Position numbers and translations under genes: made by a program
From: Roseibacillus ishigakijimensis
Lineage (GTDB): Bacteria; Verrucomicrobiota; Verrucomicrobiia; Verrucomicrobiales; Akkermansiaceae
Direction: 5' to 3'
Length of the DNA: 64,000 nucleotides
NCBI RefSeq assembly: GCF_016595415.1
Contig: NZ_JAENIO010000004.1
Coordinates: forward strand, 1-64,000
Part shown: positions 35,062 to 42,474 of the stretch, in pieces
Layout: each line of letters opens with the position of its first letter
Numbering within the stretch: position 1 is the first letter of the stretch
The notes under the pieces: model-generated
Told to the model about the DNA's origin: nothing
The model's input: only the letters and a program-made list of their open reading frames with translations
Database searches by the model: none

Positions 35062-36341
35062 GATACTCCTTTCTGACCCGGGTGACCCGAATTGCCGAAT
35101 TCCAGCAGCGCTTCCAGCAAGAGCTTGGTCCCGGCCTCAATATCGTCCCAGGAGGTCCACTCCTGCGGAGAGTGACTTTTTCCCCCGCGTGAGGGCACAA
35201 AGAGCATCACCGTCGGGGTAATGGTGGCCATAATCTGGGCATCGTGGGCAGCCCCCGATGGCATGCGGCGATAAGCCAGATCCAGCTCCTTGGCCTTTGC
35301 CTCCAGCACCTTCAACATGGGCCGCGAACAGGCCACGGGAGCGATCTCACTTTCCACCGTGAACTCAAACATCAGGTTGCGCCGCCGGGCGATGGCGGAG
35401 AGGGAGCGCCGGAATTGATCGGCGAGCTGCCGCAAAATCTCCGGATCGGTATCGCGCACATCGAGAGAGAAGATGGCCTCGCCGGGGACGGTATTGGCCG
35501 ATCCGGGGTGGAGTTCGGCCTTCCCCACCGTGGCCCGGGAGCGTTCACTGCCATTCTCCTCCAGCACGCGGGGAATCTGATAGGCAAACTCCGCCATGCC
35601 GAGAAACGCATCCTGCCGCATGTCCATGGGCGTGGTCCCGGCATGATTGGCCTCTCCTCGCAGGGTCACCGACCATTTGAAAAGCCCAGTGATATCCTCC
35701 ACCAAGCCGACTTGCTCGCGGGCGACATCAAGAACCGGGCCTTGTTCAATGTGCAGCTCCAGATAGCACTCCAGGCTTTTGGGATCGCGGCGCGCTTCCA
35801 AGGCTTGCCAAGGATCCATGCCGTGGCGCTCCAAGGTGTCGGACAACTTCACCCCGTTGAGATCGCGCGCATGGTGCAGAGTCTCCGGGGTCAGCTTCCC
35901 CGCCACCGCCTGCGAACCAAACATGCCACCGAAACGGCCCTCTTCATCCGAAAAGGAAATGACCTCGATGGAATGCCGGGGCCGGACGCCCGCCTCGGTC
36001 ATGGCGTGCAGGCTCTCCAGGGCCGCCATTACCCCGAGAGACCCATCCAAGGTGCCGGCACAAGGGACGGTATCGAGGTGGGAACCGACCAGCACCCGGG
36101 GGAGATCGGGCTCGCTGCCCTCCAGCAAACCGCTGACATTGCCCGCTCCATCCCGCGATACCTGCAGGCCGGCCTCTTTCATCTCTTTCTCCAGCCAGTC
36201 GCGGGCCTCCATGTCCTCCCGGGTGAAGGCCATGCGGTAAAGCCCTCCCACCTCGGGATCGAGACCAATCTCACTCAACTCCTTGAATCGTCGCTGCAAA
36301 CGCGACAGCGACACCGCTGCTTTTTCTTTCGTTGCACTCAT
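35055..36341 (-). CDS. M20-family hydantoinase/carbamoylase (Zn-dependent amidohydrolase)
   Basis: 428 residues from the ATG at 36341 (MSATKEKAAVSLSRLQRRFK); the frame is open to 36617 only because of overlap with kbl sequence. Metal-ligand motifs are VLVGSHLDTVPCAGTLDGSL, ISFSDEEGRFGGMFGSQAVA and YLELHIEQGPVLD. These are the L-carbamoylase / allantoate amidohydrolase signatures. It releases carbamoyl or ureido groups from N-carbamoyl amino acids or allantoate. It precedes the isochorismatase-like gene with an overlap of 7 bases. Confidence 0.9.
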   Translation of the reverse strand: MSATKEKAAVSLSRLQRRFKELSEIGLDPEVGGLYRMAFTREDMEARDWLEKEMKEAGLQVSRDGAGNVSGLLEGSEPDLPRVLVGSHLDTVPCAGTLDGSLGVMAALESLHAMTEAGVRPRHSIEVISFSDEEGRFGGMFGSQAVAGKLTPETLHHARDLNGVKLSDTLERHGMDPWQALEARRDPKSLECYLELHIEQGPVLDVAREQVGLVEDITGLFKWSVTLRGEANHAGTTPMDMRQDAFLGMAEFAYQIPRVLEENGSERSRATVGKAELHPGSANTVPGEAIFSLDVRDTDPEILRQLADQFRRSLSAIARRRNLMFEFTVESEIAPVACSRPMLKVLEAKAKELDLAYRRMPSGAAHDAQIMATITPTVMLFVPSRGGKSHSPQEWTSWDDIEAGTKLLLEALLEFGNSGHPGQKGVSC

Positions 36342-36438
36342 TTCTACCCAAAGGCCTCGCACGGATCGGCCCGCATAGCAACGAAACCCCGCATTTTTCC
36401 GGGAGGATGGCACGGGGAAGGCCTCCGCCCCAGCCGCC

Positions 36439-37614
36439 TCAAGCCACACATTGCTTGAAGGCAGCGATGGCCCGGTCCAAATCCTCGCGGCTATGGGCCG
36501 CAGAGATTTGAGTGCGGATGCGGGCCTGCCCCTGAGGCACAACCGGGTAACTGAAGGCAATGACGTAGAGGCCGAGCTGAAGCAACTCGTCCGCCAAGTC
36601 CTTGGCCTTGACCGCATCGTAGAGCATCACGGGCACAATGGGAGTGTCTCCGGGAAGGAGGTCAAAGCCGGCCGCCGTCATCTCCTCGCGGAAGTAACGC
36701 GTATTTTCCCAAAGCTTTTCGCGCAGAGCCGGGCCTTCATCCTCCAGCAGATCGAGCACTGCCAGGCTGGCCGCCACGATGGGCGGAGCGATGCTGTTAG
36801 AGAAAAGATACGGGCGCGAACGCTGGCGCAGAAGATCAATGACCTCTTGAGAAGCTCCCACGAAGCCGCCGCTGGCTCCGCCTAGCGCTTTCCCCAAGGT
36901 GCCGGTGATGATGTCGATGCGACCGAGCACCCCATGGTGCTCGTGGGTCCCCCGCCCGGTGGGGCCCATGAAACCACTGGCATGGCACTCATCCATCATG
37001 ATCTGAGCCCCGTATTTGTCGGCCAAATCGCAGATCTCCGGCAGTTTGGCCGAACAGCCATCCATGGAAAAAACGCCATCGGTGGCAATGAGGATATGAC
37101 GCGCCCCGGCCTCTTGCGCTTCCTGCAGCTTGGCCTCGAGATCAGCCATATCGGAGGTGGCATAGCGATAGCGCTTGGCTTTGCAGAGACGAATGCCGTC
37201 GATGATGGAAGCATGATTGAGGGCGTCGGAAATGACGGCATCCTCGGGTCCGAGAATAGTCTCAAAAAGACCGCCATTGGCATCGAAGCAACTCGAGTAA
37301 AGAATGCAATCTTCCACCCCCAAGAAGGCCGCCAGCCTTTGCTCCAACTCGCGGTGAATGCTCTGGGTGCCGCAGATGAAGCGCACCGAGGCGAGTCCGA
37401 AACCCCACTCGTCGAGAGCCTGATGCGCAGCAGCCACGACTTTGGGATGATTGGCCAGGCCCAAGTAATTATTAGCGCAGAGATTGATGACTTCCCCACT
37501 GCCGGGCACGGCAATGTGATTGGACTGGGGAGTGGTGATGAGCCGTTCCGTTTTGTAGAGACCAGCTTCCTTCATTTCGGCCAACTGAGCGGCCACTTTT
37601 TCAAAAAGAGACAT
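36439..37614 (-). CDS. kbl: Glycine C-acetyltransferase (2-amino-3-ketobutyrate CoA ligase)
   Basis: 391 residues, an alpha-oxoamine synthase. Motifs are [51 protein letters not shown] and the PLP-lysine loop [14 protein letters not shown]. It converts 2-amino-3-oxobutyrate with CoA to glycine and acetyl-CoA, the second step of threonine breakdown. It lies 36 bases downstream of tdh, which confirms the assignment against the paralogous bioF. Confidence 0.96.
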   Translation of the reverse strand: MSLFEKVAAQLAEMKEAGLYKTERLITTPQSNHIAVPGSGEVINLCANNYLGLANHPKVVAAAHQALDEWGFGLASVRFICGTQSIHRELEQRLAAFLGVEDCILYSSCFDANGGLFETILGPEDAVISDALNHASIIDGIRLCKAKRYRYATSDMADLEAKLQEAQEAGARHILIATDGVFSMDGCSAKLPEICDLADKYGAQIMMDECHASGFMGPTGRGTHEHHGVLGRIDIITGTLGKALGGASGGFVGASQEVIDLLRQRSRPYLFSNSIAPPIVAASLAVLDLLEDEGPALREKLWENTRYFREEMTAAGFDLLPGDTPIVPVMLYDAVKAKDLADELLQLGLYVIAFSYPVVPQGQARIRTQISAAHSREDLDRAIAAFKQCVA

Positions 37615-37650
37615 AAATTCGTTATCTTTAGCAGTGCAAAAAAATCGTCC

Positions 37651-38676
37651 TTAAACCCAATTGAGAATCACCTTCCCGCAGGAGCCCTCATTCATCAAAG
37701 CAAAGCCCTCCTCGAAATCCTGATAAGGCAAGCGGTGGGTGATGACAGGCGAAATATCGAGACCCGACTGAATCATGGTCGTCATTTGATACCAGGTCTC
37801 ATACATTTCGCGGCCATAGATTCCTTTGAGATGGAGCCCATTGAAAACGACCTTGTTCCAATCGATGGAGACTGAAGGATCAGGAATGCCGAGAAGGGCA
37901 ATCTTGCCCCCGTGCGCCATGTTGTCGATTAGGTCATTGAAAGCCGCCGGATTACCCGACATCTCAAGGCCGACATCGAAGCCTTCGGTCATGCCAAGGT
38001 CCTGCTGCACTTGAGGCAGTTTCTCCTGGGTCACATTGACCGTGCGAGTCGCTCCCAGCTCCTCCGCGAGGTCAAGTCGCTGGGAATTGACATCGGTCAC
38101 CACCACATGGCGGGCACCCGCGTGAACCGCGATGGCCGCCGCCATACAGCCGATGGGCCCCGCACCAGTGATGAGCACGTCCTCACCGAGCAAGGGGAAG
38201 GACAGCGCGGTGTGGGTGGCATTGCCAAAAGGGTCGAAAATTGCCGCCAAATCCCGGGAAATGCCGCGCCCGTGCTTCCAGACGTTGGTGGCCGGAAGAG
38301 CAATGTATTCCGCAAAGGCTCCAGGGTGGTTGACCCCCACTCCCGCAGTATCGCGGCACAGGTGGCGACGGCCAGCGAGACAGTTGCGGCAGCGCCCACA
38401 GATGAGGTGCCCTTCTCCCGAGACCAGGTCGCCCGGCTGCAGGTAGTCGACGAGCGAGCCCACCTCCACGATTTCACCCACAAACTCGTGGCCGATGATG
38501 AGGGGTGCGGGCACCGTTTTGCGCGCCCAGGCATCCCAATTGTAAATGTGCAAATCGGTGCCGCAGATGCCGGTGCGATCCACCTTGATGAGAACCTCGC
38601 GATTGCCGATTTTCGGCTCAGGGACATCGACGAGCGAAAGGCCGGGTTCTCCGGCGGCTTTGAGAAGTGCTTTCAT
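37651..38676 (-). CDS. tdh: L-threonine 3-dehydrogenase
   Basis: 341 residues, a zinc-dependent medium-chain dehydrogenase. Catalytic Zn ligands lie in [17 protein letters not shown] and [15 protein letters not shown], and the structural Zn four-Cys loop is [18 protein letters not shown] binding shows as [17 protein letters not shown]. It oxidises L-threonine to 2-amino-3-oxobutyrate, feeding kbl directly downstream. It is probably the first gene of the minus-strand run 38676-32359. Confidence 0.96.
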   Translation of the reverse strand: MKALLKAAGEPGLSLVDVPEPKIGNREVLIKVDRTGICGTDLHIYNWDAWARKTVPAPLIIGHEFVGEIVEVGSLVDYLQPGDLVSGEGHLICGRCRNCLAGRRHLCRDTAGVGVNHPGAFAEYIALPATNVWKHGRGISRDLAAIFDPFGNATHTALSFPLLGEDVLITGAGPIGCMAAAIAVHAGARHVVVTDVNSQRLDLAEELGATRTVNVTQEKLPQVQQDLGMTEGFDVGLEMSGNPAAFNDLIDNMAHGGKIALLGIPDPSVSIDWNKVVFNGLHLKGIYGREMYETWYQMTTMIQSGLDISPVITHRLPYQDFEEGFALMNEGSCGKVILNWV

Positions 38677-38734
38677 ATCGGGAGCACGGCCACCCTAACG
38701 AAATTGACAAATTATTCAATTCTTTTTCACAAAA

Positions 38735-38778
38735 GCCTAGAATTCAGAACCCTTCTCAAGTCCTTTAAGAAGCTAGGC
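38735..38778. repeat. Imperfect inverted repeat upstream of tdh
   Basis: GCCTAG (38735-38740) and CTTCT (38752-38756) pair with the continuous arm AGAAGCTAGGC (38768-38778), the 5' arm carrying an 11-base bulge. It sits in the 241-base gap between tdh and the FN3 gene, which otherwise shows an AT-rich promoter-like stretch at 38700-38735 and nothing else I can name. Confidence 0.35.
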
Positions 38779-38917
38779 AAGCAGGCTTACGGCCAACAAT
38801 CTCACAAATTTTTCCCACGAAACCCCTTGCATCCCTCTCTTCTTGTGTTTGGCTGGACGGCCCTGAGGCGCTGCTCTCTTTGCCCGAAAGAGCTTCATTC
38901 GACCTGACCCATTCGTT

Positions 38918-39373
38918 ATTTTCCGACCGCAAGTCATCCTCACACTCCTCGCCATCGTCTGCTTCGCGGACGGGGCTGCAGCGACCTCGGTCACCTTCAC
39001 CAGCCCTCCAGCGGACGAACGCTTTACCGACAATGGCACGGTGACCTTGAGTTGGGAGCCCACAGAGGAGGCCGGTCCCCAGCAAACTTTCCAAATCGAG
39101 CACCAGCCACCGGGGGAGGAGAGCTTCCTGCGCCATCCCGGCACCGACCGCACCACCGTGATCACCGGCATGGCTGCGGGCGAGCACATCTTCCGCGTGC
39201 GGGCCGGGGAAAACGACCCCTGGTCCCCGCCCTTGACCGTCGAATGCCAATACATGGCTCGCGGGCAGGTGAATCTCCTGCTCATTCTCGGTGGCCTGGT
39301 CGTCCTCGCCACTGCTGGCGCAGTCGTTCACGGTCATCTGTCCTCCCGCTCCCAACCTGACGAACTCCCCTAA
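38918..39373 (+). CDS. FN3-like single-span membrane protein, no standard start codon
   Basis: About 151 residues if started at the ATT at 38918. The open frame has a TGA at 38864 and no ATG, GTG or TTG before 39041. Yet the sequence before 39041 codes for a signal peptide (QVILTLLAIVCFADGAAATS) and the first strands of a fibronectin-type-III-like domain (NGTVTLSWEP, GEHIFRVRAGENDPWSPPL). A transmembrane segment (VNLLLILGGLVVLATAGAVV) and a short tail follow. Starting at GTG 39041 would cut the domain in half. It is 7 bases upstream of a symporter gene, so it is probably an accessory exodomain. A sequencing error or ATT initiation could explain the missing start. Confidence 0.55.
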   Translation: MFRPQVILTLLAIVCFADGAAATSVTFTSPPADERFTDNGTVTLSWEPTEEAGPQQTFQIEHQPPGEESFLRHPGTDRTTVITGMAAGEHIFRVRAGENDPWSPPLTVECQYMARGQVNLLLILGGLVVLATAGAVVHGHLSSRSQPDELP

Positions 39374-39380
39374 GCTTCCG

Positions 39381-40799
39381 ATGTTGTTCGCTGTCACCAC
39401 CGCCTCTGTCTCGCCCGTTGTGGGCTGGTCTGTTGTCATCCTCCTCAGTCTTCTCTGGGTGGGGCTCGGCATTTATTGGGGGCGCAAGGCCAAGGACTCG
39501 GAAGGCTTCACCCTCGCCGGACGGAACATCGGCCTCGCCCTCGGTTCGGCTACCGTGATGGCCACCTGGGTGACCTCCAACACCATCATGGTCGCCCCGC
39601 AATTCGCCTACACCCAGGGGCTCTGGGGCGTCCTGGCCTTTGCCACCGCCTCCTTCGGCCTCTTTCTTTTCGCCCCCTTGGCGGTGCGCATTCGCAAGCT
39701 TTTGCCCCAAGGCACGACCGCTGGCGATTTCTTCCACCTCAAATATGGCCAAACCGGGTGGCTTCTCTTTCTCGTCATCACCCTCGTCTACTCTCTGGCC
39801 TGGCTGGTCACCATGACGGTCGCCGGTGGCGAGTTGCTCGAAGTCCTCACCGGCATTCCCTACCACACCGGAATGTCGCTCATCCTCCTCGTCTGCGTGC
39901 TCTACACCCTCTTCGGCGGACTCTACGCAGTGGTGGGCACGGACTTTATCCAGAGCCTCATCATCCTCTTCGGCATCGTCCTCACCGGCGTGCTGGTGCT
40001 GACCAATCTCGATCTCCCCGACACCCACGAGCGCCTCGCCCAGCGCCAGCCCATGCTCCTGCAGACCTACATGCCGGTGGCTCTCCTCTCCTTCTTCAAC
40101 ATCATGCTCTTCGGCTTTGGCGAGGTCTTCCATAATAATGTCTGGTGGTCGCGCACCTTTGCCATGCGTGAGGGCGTGGCTCCCAAGGCCTTCACTTTGG
40201 CGGGATTCTGCTGGTTCCCCATCCCCATCGCGGCGGGCTTCATCGCCCTCTCCGCCGGTCCACTGGGCTTGAACGTGACCAATACCAACCAAGTCGGCCC
40301 TGCCGTCGCCCAGCACGTGCTCGCCGAGGCCGGCTTCGGCCCCGCAGCCGGTATACTCATCCTCGTTGTCCTCTTTTGCTCCATCGCCTCCTCCATCGAC
40401 TCGCTGCTGGCCGCCACCTCCGACCTGATCCTGAAAGACGTGCCCAAGCATTTGGGCCGAGGCGAAATTCCGGAAGCACGCTTTCGCCGCATGGCGGCCT
40501 ACATCATCATTGGCACCGGTCTGGTAGCCTGGAGCCTGGCCCTCCCCCGCTGGCCTCTCTACAAGGTGCTCTACGCCTCCGGCCCGCTCGTTGCCGCTCT
40601 CATCTGGCCTGTTATCGCAGGCATTTATTGGAAAAACGCAGCCCGCTTGCCCATCCTCATCGGCATTGTGCTCGCCGCTGGTCTGGGTCTCTGGGCCTAT
40701 TTCCAGCTCGGCTGGTATACCGCCTCCCTCATCTCGGCGGCTATTTCCATGCTGTTCTGTTTGACGGCAAAGTTTATCGGTCGACCTTCCGCCCACTAA
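39381..40799 (+). CDS. Sodium:solute symporter (SSS family)
   Basis: 472 residues from the ATG at 39381; the frame is open from 39291, but the upstream part is the 3' end of the FN3 gene. It has about 12-13 membrane spans and SSS-typical sequence: AGRNIGLALGSATVMATWVT (helix 1-2 region), GTTAGDFFHLKYGQTGW and DSLLAATSDLILKDVPKHLG. The closest look is to the urea/purine-type branch, but the substrate cannot be read off. It is followed 22 bases later by a 39-residue membrane protein, and the set continues into pyrB. Confidence 0.9.
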   Translation: MLFAVTTASVSPVVGWSVVILLSLLWVGLGIYWGRKAKDSEGFTLAGRNIGLALGSATVMATWVTSNTIMVAPQFAYTQGLWGVLAFATASFGLFLFAPLAVRIRKLLPQGTTAGDFFHLKYGQTGWLLFLVITLVYSLAWLVTMTVAGGELLEVLTGIPYHTGMSLILLVCVLYTLFGGLYAVVGTDFIQSLIILFGIVLTGVLVLTNLDLPDTHERLAQRQPMLLQTYMPVALLSFFNIMLFGFGEVFHNNVWWSRTFAMREGVAPKAFTLAGFCWFPIPIAAGFIALSAGPLGLNVTNTNQVGPAVAQHVLAEAGFGPAAGILILVVLFCSIASSIDSLLAATSDLILKDVPKHLGRGEIPEARFRRMAAYIIIGTGLVAWSLALPRWPLYKVLYASGPLVAALIWPVIAGIYWKNAARLPILIGIVLAAGLGLWAYFQLGWYTASLISAAISMLFCLTAKFIGRPSAH

Positions 40800-40821
40800 T
40801 TCCTTTCCCCGCAAAAACACC

Positions 40822-40941
40822 ATGTTTTCACCCACTGCTCTGCAGATCATCATCTATGGCTCCCTCCTCTGGACCAGCCTCGCCTTCCTGGCCCTCGCCT
40901 TGCTTTTCTTTCGCGATCTCAAAAATAAAAACCTCTGGTAA
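40822..40941 (+). CDS. 39-residue single-span membrane protein, symporter accessory candidate
   Basis: A short frame of 39 codons plus stop: MFSPTALQIIIYGSLLWTSL, then AFLALALLFFRDLKNKNLW. It forms one strong membrane helix with a positively charged C-terminal end. It starts 22 bases after the symporter stop and ends 3 bases before the pyrB start codon. Similar tiny subunits (MetS-type and symporter small accessory proteins) are known to follow transporter genes. Its membrane topology and tight packing make chance unlikely. Function is inferred from position. Confidence 0.7.
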   Translation: MFSPTALQIIIYGSLLWTSLAFLALALLFFRDLKNKNLW

Positions 40942-40944
40942 ACC

Positions 40945-42036
40945 ATGAACGACGACCTGCCCATCGCCGAGAACAAACAAGCGCCCTTCCTCGATCCTCC
41001 GGTGGATTCCGAGGCCACTCGCCCCGAGCCCTCCGGCCTTTTCACCAACAATCCCGTCAATTTCGACACCCTGGAAGAGCTGGCCGGAACCAATATCCTC
41101 AGCGCCACCCAGTTCACCTTCGATCAAGTGGCCGAGCTCTGCAAACTGGCCGCCGTTTTGGAAAAAATCGAAGTCTGGCCCTACCACCCCCTCGACGGGA
41201 AAATCGTGGTCACCGCCTTCTTCGAGCCCTCCACCCGCACCCGCATCTCCTTCGAAAGCGCGGTTCACCGGCTGGGCGGCAAGGTCATCTCCATCGCCGA
41301 CGGCACCACCACTGGCCAGGCCAAAGGTGAATCCCTGGGCGATATTGGCGAAATGTTCAACGCCTACGCCGACCTCGTGGTCATGCGTCACACCGAGACC
41401 ACCGCACCGGAACAAATCCTCGAGAACATGCGCATCCCCCTTGTCAATGCGGGCAACGGCTCTGGCGAGCACCCCACCCAGGCCCTCGCGGACTGGTTCG
41501 CCCTCCTCAAGTGGCGACCCGAACTGGCCGCTCCCAAGCCCCCCGAAGCCCCCAAGCTCCACCTCGGCATTCTCGGCACCCCGGGCTCCATGCGCGCGGT
41601 GAAATCTTTCCTCCTTCTCTCCCTTCTTTTCAAAGACCACATCGCCAAGGTGACCGTCATCTCCGAGATGGCCGACCCCTTCGGTGAAGACGTCATCAAC
41701 CACCTCACCGAAGCCGATATCGCCTATGAGGTCACCAACGACATCCAAGAAACCATCGCGGACCTCGATGTCGTTTACATGAATTCCATCGCCTTCCTGG
41801 GCGACTCCTACAAGTCCCTCGACGCCCGCTACAAGCTCGATGCGAACAGCCCGCTCAAGCCCGATGCGGTCATTCTCCATCCCCTCGCCCGTCTCGACGA
41901 GCTCGACACCTCCTTGGACAAGACTCCCCACAACCTCTACTTCTCCCAGGCCCACGGCGCGGTCTTCATCCGCCAGGCCCTCCTGATGGCCACCCTCGGC
42001 CGCCTCGACAGCCTCCCCCCCTTGGAATCGCTTTAA
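40945..42036 (+). CDS. pyrB: Aspartate carbamoyltransferase catalytic chain
   Basis: 363 residues. Carbamoyl-phosphate binding site FFEPSTRTRISFESAVHRLG and the HPTQALADWFALLK motif are canonical, and VYMNSIAFLGDSYKSL lies in the aspartate domain. It makes carbamoyl-aspartate in pyrimidine synthesis. Typical chains are about 310 residues; here ~45 extra N-terminal residues (MNDDLPIAENKQAPFLDP...) are Pro/Glu-rich and likely disordered. No pyrI (regulatory chain) is nearby. It is translated 3 bases after the small membrane protein. Confidence 0.95.
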   Translation: MNDDLPIAENKQAPFLDPPVDSEATRPEPSGLFTNNPVNFDTLEELAGTNILSATQFTFDQVAELCKLAAVLEKIEVWPYHPLDGKIVVTAFFEPSTRTRISFESAVHRLGGKVISIADGTTTGQAKGESLGDIGEMFNAYADLVVMRHTETTAPEQILENMRIPLVNAGNGSGEHPTQALADWFALLKWRPELAAPKPPEAPKLHLGILGTPGSMRAVKSFLLLSLLFKDHIAKVTVISEMADPFGEDVINHLTEADIAYEVTNDIQETIADLDVVYMNSIAFLGDSYKSLDARYKLDANSPLKPDAVILHPLARLDELDTSLDKTPHNLYFSQAHGAVFIRQALLMATLGRLDSLPPLESL

Positions 42037-42047
42037 TCCTTTCGATG

Positions 42048-42078
42048 GCAGAGTTAAGAGTGCAGAGTTAAGAGTTTC
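42048..42078 (+). repeat. Left heptad repeat array (GAGTTAA type)
   Basis: Heptads GAGTTAA, GAGTGCA, GAGTTAA, GAGTTTC follow each other at 42051-42078. The first part is a perfect tandem 14-mer GCAGAGTTAAGAGT (42048-42061 and 42062-42075). It includes the stop codon of the minus-strand four-helix gene. The opposite-orientation partner is at 42438-42472. Confidence 0.85.
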
Positions 42079-42439
42079 GACGATTCTTGTTCACCACCGT
42101 CACGAAAATCGCGATGAGCTCGTCGGCTTCCCTCTCAAGACCCTCCAATCTTTCCGCTGCCATCAGTTCACCCCTCCGTATCAACTCCAGCCAGTAGCTT
42201 GTTTCATCCAACTCCTTCAAACAATCCCCCATCTTGGCGAGGAACTCGGCTTGAGAACGAGCCCGGCAAGCTTCGCGATGATTGGCTCCCACCGATGAGC
42301 TGCTCCGCAACATCTGCACCCCGAAAGCTTTCGATTCCTGACTTCGCGGCAGAGCCCGATACAGTGCCAGACACCGTAACGAAAAAACCATTAGCCTTTC
42401 TCTCAACTCCTTTGTCCTCGGGTCCACCCACCCACCCAC
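42068..42439 (-). CDS. Four-helix-bundle (S23/IVS, Avd-like) protein
   Basis: 123 residues from a GTG at 42439 (GTG at 42427 is also possible). The family core is visible: VQMLRSSSSVGANHREACRA, SQAEFLAKMGDCLKELDETS and YWLELIRRGELMA, as in proteins encoded by 23S rRNA intervening sequences and in diversity-generating retroelement Avd proteins. The family is a small basic four-helix bundle, probably nucleic-acid binding. Here it stands alone on the opposite strand to pyrB and asnB, inside inverted heptads. No 23S rRNA or retroelement is near. Confidence 0.88.
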   Translation of the reverse strand: MGGWVDPRTKELRERLMVFSLRCLALYRALPRSQESKAFGVQMLRSSSSVGANHREACRARSQAEFLAKMGDCLKELDETSYWLELIRRGELMAAERLEGLEREADELIAIFVTVVNKNRRNS

Positions 42440-42472
42440 TCTAAACTCTGAACTCCCAACTCTAAACTCAAA
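42438..42472 (+). repeat. Right heptad repeat array (ACTCTAA type)
   Basis: Five consecutive heptads: ACTCTAA, ACTCTGA, ACTCCCA, ACTCTAA, ACTCAAA. Read on the other strand they match the left array at 42048-42078, so the pair forms an imperfect inverted repeat around the four-helix gene. It ends 2 bases before the asnB start codon and leaves no recognisable ribosome binding site for asnB. Confidence 0.85.
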
Positions 42473-42474
42473 TC

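Larger units (their letters stand above)
42048..42472. mobile_element. Putative four-helix-bundle element bounded by inverted heptad arrays
   Basis: A 425-base unit between pyrB and asnB consists of one gene plus inverted arrays of the heptad NNAACTC. The outer ends abut the flanking genes: 11 bases after the pyrB stop and 2 bases before the asnB start. Self-splicing 23S rRNA IVS elements that encode the same protein family are likewise bounded by inverted repeats, so it may be a freestanding relative. There is no transposase and no target duplication that I can see. This is inference. Confidence 0.4.

Noticed and set aside
36342-36617. N-terminal extension of the M20 carbamoylase
   Set aside because: It would overlap the 3' end of kbl with Ser/Arg-rich residues. 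The usual family start matches the ATG at 36341.
39282-40853. 523-residue minus-strand frame over the symporter
   Set aside because: It is Gly/Glu/Asp-rich mirror sequence of hydrophobic codons. The plus strand gives membrane helices and SSS motifs.
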